Notes under the pieces: generated by a model
What the model was told of the DNA's origin: nothing
Database searches by the model: none
The model's input: only the letters and a program-made list of their open reading frames with translations
Program-made: the position numbers and the translations under genes
Part shown: positions 1-5,451 of the stretch, one piece after another
Layout: each line of letters begins with the position of its first letter
How positions within the stretch are numbered: the stretch's first letter is position 1
Source of the DNA: an uncultured Lachnospiraceae bacterium
GTDB lineage: Bacteria; Bacillota; Clostridia; Lachnospirales; Lachnospiraceae
Direction: 5' to 3'
Length of the DNA: 6,237 nt
Assembly: GCA_945836355.1 (NCBI GenBank)
Contig: CAMALD010000090.1
Span: 1-6,237 of the forward strand

Positions 1-307
1 TTTCCGGCAATTTCAGCACATTTGCCAGATGCCATGCAATCGCTTCTCCTTCACGGTCCGGGTCGGTTGCAAGATAAATCTTCTCTGCCTTTTTTACTTC
101 CTTGCGAAGCATGGCAAGAATATCACCCTTTCCGCGAATGGTAATATACTTCGGCTCAAATCCGTGCTCCAGATCAATTCCCATCTGGCTCTTCGGGAAA
201 TCACGAACATGTCCGACGGTAGCAACCACCTCAAAATTCGCCCCGAGAAATTTCTTTACTGTTTTCGCCTTTGACGGTGACTCCATGATCACAAGATTCT
301 TTGCCAT
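1..307 (-). CDS. topA: DNA topoisomerase I, N-terminal part (cut by window edge)
   Basis: Type IA topoisomerase that relaxes negatively supercoiled DNA by cutting one strand through an active-site tyrosine. Only the first 102 codons are present, and the tyrosine lies beyond the window. What is visible is the Toprim domain. The start [16 protein letters not shown] carries the catalytic Glu9 in the ESPSKAKT motif, followed by [10 protein letters not shown] (31-40) and the metal-binding [13 protein letters not shown] motif (81-93, Asp82, Asp84, Glu86). The ATG at 307-305 follows GGAGG (318-314) at 6 nt, which fixes the start. It lies 106 bp downstream of dprA on the same strand, the usual dprA-topA order of Firmicutes. 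I see no sigma-A promoter in the gap, so it is probably read from the comM-dprA transcript through the two hairpins in its leader. The reading frame is intact as far as it can be seen. Confidence 0.98.
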   Translation of the reverse strand, partial: MAKNLVIMESPSKAKTVKKFLGANFEVVATVGHVRDFPKSQMGIDLEHGFEPKYITIRGKGDILAMLRKEVKKAEKIYLATDPDREGEAIAWHLANVLKLPE

Positions 308-323
308 CTCTATCCTCCATTTC

Positions 324-348
324 CTGCGCATAACCCCCACATGCGCAG
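324..348 (-). promoter_or_regulatory. Hairpin in the topA leader, directly upstream of its RBS
   Basis: A perfect 8-bp inverted repeat (CTGCGCAT / ATGCGCAG) encloses a 9-nt loop that reads GTGGGGGTT on the minus strand. The 3' arm ends 5 nt before the topA Shine-Dalgarno GGAGG. The G5 loop is complementary to the C5 run in the 3' arm of the hairpin at 382-413. The structure is seen in the sequence. A role in translation or attenuation of topA is inference. Confidence 0.5.
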
Positions 349-381
349 CGCTTCTATCAAGACTTGCGGTTTCTATTTATG

Positions 382-413
382 TACAGGGGGCAAAGGGTAA
401 TCTGCCCCCTGTA
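382..413 (-). terminator. Strong hairpin abutting the dprA stop codon; terminator without U-tract, or processing/attenuation element
   Basis: An 11-bp perfect inverted repeat (TACAGGGGGCA / TGCCCCCTGTA on the minus strand) with a 10-nt loop begins on the base after the dprA TGA. The stem contains five consecutive G-C pairs. The sequence after the 3' arm on the minus strand is CATAAATAGAAACC, with no run of U, and the plus strand has none either. It is therefore not a classical intrinsic terminator. It could be a U-less terminator, a 3'-end stabiliser for the comM-dprA mRNA, or part of a topA leader switch. Confidence 0.5.
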
Positions 414-1526
414 TCATTCGATATCCGGCTCTGCAAGTGCATAATAATTTGCTGCCGGTGAATATACAATGCCCTTTTTCTCCATGGAATATAATATCTT
501 TATCAGCTCCGGCAGTGAGAAATCCACCTCTTTTAATATCTCTTCCACGTTCTTAGGTTCCAAACGCAAATAAGCATACACTATTTTTTCCGGTTGTTCA
601 AGAAAAAATTTATTTTTTATATTTTTTTCTGATTTTTGAGAAAGCGTATACCGTTTTGAAAGCTCCTCCACAATATCGATGCTCCCCGTTATCATAAAGG
701 CTCCCTGGCGTATCAGCTCGTTGCAGCCCTCACTCAGTGTCTCCCCGATGCGACCCGGCACCGCGAACACATCCTTTCCCTGTTCCAGCGCATATTCCAC
801 CGTAATCAGCGTTCCGCTCTTTTTCCGCGCCTCCACCACAATCAGCCCGTCCGCAAGTCCCGCAATAATACGGTTTCGGCACGGAAAATGCCATGCAGCC
901 CCCTTGGAACCCGGCGCATATTCCGAAATGATGCCTCCCTTCCCCGGCAGCTGTTCATACAGACTGTAATTTTCCATCGGATAGCAGATATCGACTCCGC
1001 TCCCGAGCACCGCATAGCTTTTTCCGCATCGGATTGCAGCGCGACCGGCATAGCCGTCTATCCCCCGGGCCATGCCGCTGATAATCGGTATCCCCGTTTG
1101 CGCCAGCTCCCTTGCCAGCTTCTCGGCAACCCCCTTGCCGTATACCGAGCACTCCCTTGCTCCGATGATGGCAACGGACGGCACCTCCTCCCTGGGCAGC
1201 TCTCCCCGGTAAAAAAGCCAGTCAGGGCTGTCCGGTATATCCCTCAGTCGCTGCGGGAATCCCGGCTCCGCCTTTGTTACAAAATATATGTCCCGCTCTG
1301 CCAATTTATGAAACTCGTCCTCCATCCTCCTGCGCCGCTTTCCATCCAGCAGGGCAGCCTTTATTTTGTCCGATAACGGTACATTTTTCAGCAGCTTATC
1401 CGTCGCATGATACAATTCCTCCGCGGTGCTAAAATAATCCGACAGAATTCTTCTGCTCACAGGTCCGATCTCCTCAAGCAGTGAGAGCCAGTACCAGTAC
1501 GGCTTTTCTTTTCTAAAGCTATTCAT
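414..1526 (-). CDS. dprA: DNA-processing protein DprA (Smf), RecA loader in natural transformation
   Basis: DprA binds incoming single-stranded DNA in the cytoplasm, protects it from SSB and nucleases, and loads RecA. The product is 370 residues, a normal length. Residues about 10-55 resemble the N-terminal helical SAM/HhH-like region. The Rossmann-like core runs from about 80 to 290 with SGMARGID (150-157), LGSGVDICYP (174-183), FPCRNRI (214-220) and VEARKKSGTLIT (231-242), all hallmarks of the family. A C-terminal winged-helix (DML1-like) domain covers about 310-365. The linker at about 293-311 is Lys/Asn-rich and its DNA is very A/T-rich. An in-frame start at 1643 would add 39 residues lying wholly within comM and unlike DprA. 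The ATG at 1526 has AGGAGG upstream and begins with the family-like segment, so I chose it. It overlaps the comM stop by 8 bp, suggesting translational coupling. Confidence 0.98.
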   Translation of the reverse strand: MNSFRKEKPYWYWLSLLEEIGPVSRRILSDYFSTAEELYHATDKLLKNVPLSDKIKAALLDGKRRRRMEDEFHKLAERDIYFVTKAEPGFPQRLRDIPDSPDWLFYRGELPREEVPSVAIIGARECSVYGKGVAEKLARELAQTGIPIISGMARGIDGYAGRAAIRCGKSYAVLGSGVDICYPMENYSLYEQLPGKGGIISEYAPGSKGAAWHFPCRNRIIAGLADGLIVVEARKKSGTLITVEYALEQGKDVFAVPGRIGETLSEGCNELIRQGAFMITGSIDIVEELSKRYTLSQKSEKNIKNKFFLEQPEKIVYAYLRLEPKNVEEILKEVDFSLPELIKILYSMEKKGIVYSPAANYYALAEPDIE

Positions 1527-3027
1527 TCTCCCTCCTGCGATACCCGATGGCTTCTGCCAGATGCATGGTATCAATCTGCTCCCTGTCGTCCAGATCCGCG
1601 ATTGTGCGCGCCACCTTAAGGATGCGGTGATAGGCTCTCGCACTCAGATTGTAGCGGTAAAACGCATCACGCATCATTTCCTTTCCGTCCTCCTGCAAAA
1701 AACAATATTTTTCCAGCCTTTTTGTATCCAGCTCGGCATTCATCAGGATTCCGGCATCAGCGTATCGTCTCTGCTGAAGCTCCCTCGCCCTGCACACGCG
1801 CCCGCGTATCTCTGTCGAGCTCTCTTCCTTCCCTTTGCCGGTCAGCTCGGTATAGTCCACCGGTGCCACCTGTAAAAACAGGTCGATGCGGTCGAGCACC
1901 GGTCTGCTGATTTTCCCCTGATATTTTCGGATTTGGTTCTGTGTACACCGGCACACCCTGCGGTCAGGAAATGCCCCGCATGGGCAGGGGTTCATCGCCG
2001 CCACCAGCATAAAGGATGCCGGATAATCACAGCTTCCCGACACGCGGTTGACCGTGATCCTTCTCTCCTCTAAGGGCTGACGCAGCAGCTCGATTGTCCT
2101 CCTCTCAAACTCCGGAAATTCGTCCAGAAAAAGCACACCGTGCGAAGCCAGACTAATCTCACCGGGCTTTGGCCGGTTTCCTCCTCCTGCCATCGCCGCC
2201 TGGGTTATGGAATGATGCGGGGCACAGAACGGCCGCTTTTTCAGCAGTGTGTCAACATGGTCTAATCTCCCCGACACACTGTATATCTTGGACAGCTCCA
2301 GACTTTCCTCGCGCGTCAGCTCCGGCATAATCGAAGGGATTCTCTTGGCTAACATGGTTTTTCCCGAACCGGGACTCCCCATCAGCAGCAGATTATGTCC
2401 TCCCGCCACGGCAATCTCAATCGCGCGCTTTGCCGCTCTCTGCCCACAGATTTCCTCAAAATCAGGCGCTCTCTCTATAGCTTCGGCGCCGCTGCCCCTG
2501 TCATGCTCCTGTCTCACTCCGCCGCGCAGAAAATCCAACACCTCCGTCAGCTTTTCACATCCGCACACATCAAGTTCTCCCGGAAGTCTTGCCTCTGTTT
2601 CGTTTTCTACCGGTACCACGATCTGAGAAAAACCATTCTCTTTTGCGCAGCATGCAATCGGTAAAATACCGTTTACCGGATTAATCCTGCCATCCAGGCT
2701 CAACTCGCCCGCAAATATTGTCTGTTCTGCTAATTCCTGGGATAAATGACCGAATGCGGTCAAAATCGCGATTGCGATTGGAAGATCAAATGCAGTGCCC
2801 TCCTTTCGGACATCTGCCGGTGATAGATTAACGGTAATCCGTTTGGGCGGGAAAACAATACCGGTATTGTGGATTGCCACCCGCACCCTTTCCCTTGCCT
2901 CTCTCACCTCAGAAGCAAGAAAACCTACCAGCTCAAGCCCCGGTAAACCGTCACTCACGTCTACCTCAACCCGAACCAGTATCGCGTCAATTCCCTGTAT
3001 TGCCGCGCCATAGGTTCTGCTAAACAT
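1519..3027 (-). CDS. comM: YifB/ComM family Mg-chelatase-like AAA+ ATPase
   Basis: The product is 502 residues, typical for YifB/ComM. In studied bacteria ComM is a hexameric helicase that promotes branch migration when transforming DNA is integrated. The N-terminal ChlI/Lon-like domain (about 20-140) contains GELSLDGRINPVNGILP (107-123). The AAA+ module has Walker A GSPGSGKT (217-224), the CAPHHSIT segment (268-275), Walker B VLFLDE (298-303) and SRPVLDRIDL (374-383). Four cysteines in CPCG...CRC (348, 350, 359, 361) form the zinc-like cluster found across this family. The C-terminal Mg-chelatase domain ends YRRREN. The ATG at 3027 follows AGGAG at 5 nt and a good promoter. dprA begins 8 bp before its end, so the two transformation genes are coupled. 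Whether this organism is actually competent cannot be judged here, since comM and dprA also occur in non-transformable Clostridia. Confidence 0.98.
   Translation of the reverse strand: MFSRTYGAAIQGIDAILVRVEVDVSDGLPGLELVGFLASEVREARERVRVAIHNTGIVFPPKRITVNLSPADVRKEGTAFDLPIAIAILTAFGHLSQELAEQTIFAGELSLDGRINPVNGILPIACCAKENGFSQIVVPVENETEARLPGELDVCGCEKLTEVLDFLRGGVRQEHDRGSGAEAIERAPDFEEICGQRAAKRAIEIAVAGGHNLLLMGSPGSGKTMLAKRIPSIMPELTREESLELSKIYSVSGRLDHVDTLLKKRPFCAPHHSITQAAMAGGGNRPKPGEISLASHGVLFLDEFPEFERRTIELLRQPLEERRITVNRVSGSCDYPASFMLVAAMNPCPCGAFPDRRVCRCTQNQIRKYQGKISRPVLDRIDLFLQVAPVDYTELTGKGKEESSTEIRGRVCRARELQQRRYADAGILMNAELDTKRLEKYCFLQEDGKEMMRDAFYRYNLSARAYHRILKVARTIADLDDREQIDTMHLAEAIGYRRRENE
1531..1536 (-). 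promoter_or_regulatory. Shine-Dalgarno of dprA inside the comM 3' end
   Basis: AGGAGG on the minus strand, 4 nt before ATG 1526-1524. It lies within the last codons of comM and decides between the 370-residue start and the longer 409-residue frame. Confidence 0.8.
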
Positions 3028-3065
3028 ATCGGCTCCTTCCTCTCTCCAGAAAGACCGCCATATTA

Positions 3066-3094
3066 ACTATAGCAGATTACATCAAAAAAATCAA
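3066..3094 (-). promoter_or_regulatory. Sigma-A-type promoter of comM-dprA
   Basis: On the minus strand the -35 TTGATT (3094-3089) and -10 TATAGT (3071-3066) are separated by exactly 17 nt. The predicted start of transcription is near 3059, leaving a leader of about 30 nt before the comM ATG. The -35 sits within the T7 run just after the nrdR stop. I find no hairpin before that run, so read-through from nrdR is likely and this is an internal promoter. Confidence 0.8.
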
Positions 3095-3106
3095 GCTGCA
3101 CTGTCC

Positions 3107-3565
3107 TTATGCCTCATTTTCCAAAATCTTTTTCAGCTCATCCATAAAGGTATTCACATCCTTAAATTCGCGGTAAACCGATGCAAAGCGCACATATGCG
3201 ACCTGGTCGAGATTCTTTAGCTTATCCATCAGAATCTCGCCGATTTTGCTGCTCGGAATCTCTTTCTCTTCCATATTAAAAATAACATTTTCCACTTCAT
3301 CCACCAGCTCGGTAATCTGGTCAACGGATACCGGCCGCTTGTGGCAGGAACGCAAAATCCCGGCTTCAATTTTTGCCCGGTCATAAGGCTCGCGGTTATT
3401 GTCCTTCTTAATCACGACAAGCGGTATGGTTTCAATCTTTTCATAAGTGGTAAACCGTTTTTGGCACTCGTCGCACTGTCTTCTCCTGCGTATGGAATTA
3501 TTATCCTCCGCCGGTCTTGAATCAATCACTCTGGTGTTTTCTTTTCCGCAAAACGGACACTTCAT
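3107..3565 (-). CDS. nrdR: Transcriptional repressor NrdR
   Basis: NrdR is an ATP/dATP-sensing zinc-ribbon repressor of ribonucleotide reductase genes. The product is 152 residues, the usual size. The zinc ribbon has Cys3 and Cys6 (MKCPFCG) and Cys31 and Cys34 (CDEC), with the basic stretch RRRRQ at 26-30. The ATP-cone domain spans about 49-139 (PLVVIKKD, YDRAKIEAGILRSC, VAYVRFASVYREF). In-frame starts at 3592 (TTG) and 3577 (ATG) would add 9 or 4 residues. I chose ATG 3565 because it gives the canonical MKCPFCG start and has GAGGG at 5 nt. It is led by its own strong promoter and may be co-transcribed with comM, 79 bp downstream. No ribonucleotide reductase gene is in the window, so it acts in trans. 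It diverges from the YlmC-like gene. Confidence 0.99.
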   Translation of the reverse strand: MKCPFCGKENTRVIDSRPAEDNNSIRRRRQCDECQKRFTTYEKIETIPLVVIKKDNNREPYDRAKIEAGILRSCHKRPVSVDQITELVDEVENVIFNMEEKEIPSSKIGEILMDKLKNLDQVAYVRFASVYREFKDVNTFMDELKKILENEA

Positions 3566-3570
3566 AGAAT

Positions 3571-3575
3571 CCCTC
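3571..3575 (-). promoter_or_regulatory. Shine-Dalgarno that sets the nrdR start
   Basis: GAGGG on the minus strand, 5 nt before ATG 3565-3563. It overlaps the alternative ATG at 3577, which therefore lacks a well-placed site of its own and is less likely to be used. Confidence 0.75.
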
Positions 3576-3651
3576 ATTTCTGCGCCGCCCAAGCCATATG
3601 TAAATGCTTTGCGTGGAGCCGGAATGCAGCGCTGTCATTGCCCACATTTTC

Positions 3652-3679
3652 ATTATATAGCTTTTTCCGTTCAGGTCAA
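3652..3679 (-). promoter_or_regulatory. Sigma-A promoter of nrdR
   Basis: On the minus strand the -35 TTGACC (3679-3674) and the perfect -10 TATAAT (3657-3652) are spaced 16 nt apart. The predicted transcription start is near 3645, giving a leader of about 80 nt. It is the best promoter in the window. I see no convincing 16-bp palindromic NrdR box over it, so autoregulation cannot be claimed. Confidence 0.85.
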
Positions 3680-3746
3680 GCATTTTCCTGTATCCATCCC
3701 ACAAACCTGCGCATATCATAATACAGACCGTATTTGATTTCAGAAA

Positions 3747-3752
3747 AGAGGA
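3747..3752 (+). promoter_or_regulatory. Shine-Dalgarno supporting the TTG start of the YlmC-like gene
   Basis: AGAGGA lies 6 nt before TTG 3759. The ATG at 3752 is in another frame and meets a stop after six codons, so the TTG is the only start that gives the conserved N-terminus. Confidence 0.7.
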
Positions 3753-3758
3753 TGCGCC

Positions 3759-4025
3759 TTGAGAATCTGTGAATTGCGTGAAAAAGAAGTAATCAACTGC
3801 AGGGATTGCGAACGGCTTGGCTATCCCTGCGATATCGAGTTCTGTCTCCATACCGGGTGCGTTGAGGCAATTATCGTACCCGGTCCCTGCAAATTATTCG
3901 GGCTGCTTGGCCACGAGCAGGAATATGTCATTCCCCGAAGCTGCATCAAGCAGATTGGCTGTGATGTGATTTTAGTTGACATCCGCCTCGAGGATTGTCT
4001 GAAAAAACCACCGGAACTGCAATAA
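3759..4025 (+). CDS. ylmC: YlmC/YmxH family PRC-barrel-like protein, cysteine-rich
   Basis: A small protein of 88 residues matching the YlmC/YmxH family (PRC-barrel-like), annotated as sporulation-associated in Firmicutes though its biochemical role is unknown. Family landmarks are MRICELREKEVIN (1-13), ERLGYPCDIEF (18-28), EAIIVPGPCKLFGLLG (36-51), EYVIPRSCIKQIG (55-67) and DVILVDI (69-75). Translation starts at TTG with AGAGGA 6 nt upstream. It contains ten cysteines (4, 14, 17, 24, 29, 34, 44, 62, 68, 80), many more than I remember from bacillar members; several cluster as C-x2-C-x6-C-x4-C-x4-C. There is no signal peptide or membrane segment, so it is probably cytoplasmic. The last codons (KKPPELQ) form the left arm of a terminator. 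It diverges from nrdR. I find only a CATAAT -10-like site at 3717-3722 with no matching -35, so its promoter is unresolved and a sporulation sigma factor is possible. Confidence 0.9.
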   Translation: MRICELREKEVINCRDCERLGYPCDIEFCLHTGCVEAIIVPGPCKLFGLLGHEQEYVIPRSCIKQIGCDVILVDIRLEDCLKKPPELQ

Positions 4026-4040
4026 TGCAACCGGTGGTTT
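4005..4040. terminator. Bidirectional intrinsic terminator between the YlmC-like and xylanase genes
   Basis: A perfect 10-bp stem AAACCACCGG (4005-4014) / CCGGTGGTTT (4031-4040) encloses a 16-nt loop, which itself can fold through TGCA-ATAA-TGCA. On the plus strand the stem is followed by CTTTT and ends in UUU. On the minus strand the 3' arm runs into six U (from 4007 down to 4002). It therefore serves the plus-strand gene, whose last seven codons lie within it, and the minus-strand xylanase gene, whose stop is 4 nt upstream of the stem. Confidence 0.92.
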
Positions 4041-4043
4041 CTT

Positions 4044-5435
4044 TTACTGTAAGCTCTCCGCAACGTCAAGAATCCGATACAACGCCTGCTTCGGCTGTAA
4101 GTCCCCATCGAACAATCTGGAATACTCCTTATTGTCCGGATACAGCATATATTCATCCATCAGCCCAAAGAAGGTTACGGATGTGATGTTGGCTTTTCCG
4201 CCGCCATCCGTATCCAGCCGGGTCAGCAATTCAAACAACTCTTTATAGCGCACCGACTGTGTAAGCAAACTGCGCTCGTCCGGCTCATCAATGTTAATTG
4301 TGAGCTCTGTGAGCTGAATTTCCAGCCCTATGTCTGCAAAATTTTCAATCGCCCGCTGTACGCTTCCCGACTGCCCTTTGATATACGGATCACTGCGTCC
4401 CATGTATGACTGCATGCCTACGCCGTCCACAAGCCCCTTGTCATATAAATCCCTGAGCAGGGCACATATCTTAGCATTCTTTACCGTCTGAAACGTGTTG
4501 TAATCGTTGTAAAACAGCTTGACACCATCAGCGGCATATTTGCGGGCATACTCAAATGCCCTCTCCACATAATCAGCCCCAACCACTGTGTACCAGAGGT
4601 TTTCCTCGTCCCCGTTGCGTGTGCGGATGCAGTATCCGGTCTCCGTCTCGTGCGCTCCTGCAGCAGGCTCCACGGCTTCGTTTACCACATCCCAGCAGTA
4701 TACTACTCCCGGGTAGTTTTCCTGGGTAAAGGTCAGCACCTGCTCAATATAGCTCTCCATGCGCATCAGCATTGTGTCGCGGTCAACCAGGGGAGCATCG
4801 CTCTCATATCCCTCTCTAAAAAACCAGTCCGGCACCTGCGCATGCCATACCAAAGTATGTCCGCGCATGCCGATTCCTTTTTCTTTACAGAATTCAAGCG
4901 CATCAATACAGCCGTCAAACCGCACTGCCGGCAGCGGACTCCCGCTCTTGGCGTTTTGAATGCTGTCTGCCTGATTTAACAGGTAGGACGGCTTCATCAG
5001 ATTGGTAAGCGTCGTACTGTTAAAATGATACTCTACTATTTCCGACATCGCCTCCGAGGTCAGCATCATGACATTCGGAGCATACCCGGTAAGTCCGACA
5101 CCGATTTTAAAATAATCCTTGTAGGCCTCCTTCAGCGGAGTGACTGCCAGTGCAGGCGCAATATTCTTTCCCTCGACAATACGCTCCTTAGGCTGGGGCA
5201 GCGGCGTCGGGGTCGGCTTCGGCGTAACGGTCGGAGCCGGGGTAAGCGAAGCAGTCGGCTCCGGTGTTGCCCTCTGCCCGTCCGCAGCTCCCGGCAAAGA
5301 GTTGCTTTCCTGCCGTTCTGTGCCTTGTGTCTCCTTTGCGCCATTATCAGAAACGGATTGTCCGCCACATCCGGCAGACAATCCGAGCATTGCAGTCAAG
5401 CTCAACAGCAAAGGCCATTTTAAAGCTTTTCTCAT
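4044..5435 (-). CDS. Lipoprotein endo-1,4-beta-xylanase, glycoside hydrolase family 10 (divergent active site)
   Basis: Retaining endo-xylanase predicted to cleave beta-1,4-xylan at the cell surface; 463 residues. Residues 1-23 form a lipoprotein signal (hydrophobic stretch, then SAGC with Cys23). Residues 24-57 are a polar spacer and about 58-82 a Pro/Thr linker. The GH10 barrel spans about 100-460: MK (147-148), RGHTLVWH (191-198), WDVVNEA (248-254) with acid/base Glu253, FYNDYN (308-313), GMQSYMG (340-346), and QLTELTI (374-380) with nucleophile Glu377. No carbohydrate-binding module is seen. Several normally conserved residues differ: Tyr344 replaces the His after QS, Thr379 replaces the Asp two after the nucleophile, the usual ENxMKW reads TNLMKP (144-149), and FWG reads FFG (423). 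This is a divergent GH10 branch, so exact specificity is uncertain. The ATG follows GGAGGA at 5 nt and lies 16 bp after the DUF4867 gene, evidently the same operon. Transcription ends at the hairpin 4005-4040. Confidence 0.95.
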   Translation of the reverse strand: MRKALKWPLLLSLTAMLGLSAGCGGQSVSDNGAKETQGTERQESNSLPGAADGQRATPEPTASLTPAPTVTPKPTPTPLPQPKERIVEGKNIAPALAVTPLKEAYKDYFKIGVGLTGYAPNVMMLTSEAMSEIVEYHFNSTTLTNLMKPSYLLNQADSIQNAKSGSPLPAVRFDGCIDALEFCKEKGIGMRGHTLVWHAQVPDWFFREGYESDAPLVDRDTMLMRMESYIEQVLTFTQENYPGVVYCWDVVNEAVEPAAGAHETETGYCIRTRNGDEENLWYTVVGADYVERAFEYARKYAADGVKLFYNDYNTFQTVKNAKICALLRDLYDKGLVDGVGMQSYMGRSDPYIKGQSGSVQRAIENFADIGLEIQLTELTINIDEPDERSLLTQSVRYKELFELLTRLDTDGGGKANITSVTFFGLMDEYMLYPDNKEYSRLFDGDLQPKQALYRILDVAESLQ

Positions 5436-5451
5436 TCTGTTCCTCCGTTTA

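Noticed and set aside
888..1376. Plus-strand frame of 162 codons inside dprA
   Set aside because: Antisense shadow of a strongly conserved gene with no recognisable domain.
1527..1643. 39-residue N-terminal extension of DprA
   Set aside because: It lies entirely within comM in another frame, is unlike DprA N-termini, and the internal ATG has a clear AGGAGG.
3645..3665. Possible NrdR box over the nrdR promoter
   Set aside because: Only the A/T core, which is also the -10 hexamer, matches; the outer half-sites are absent.
3694..3722. Promoter for the YlmC-like gene (CATAAT at 3717-3722)
   Set aside because: The -10 is good, but there is no -35 at 16-18 nt and no clean sporulation-sigma consensus.
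3522..3851. Minus-strand frame of 109 codons covering the nrdR promoter and start
   Set aside because: It crosses the nrdR promoter and RBS, is antisense to the YlmC-like gene, and resembles no family. The small frame starting after the -10 has no RBS I can support.
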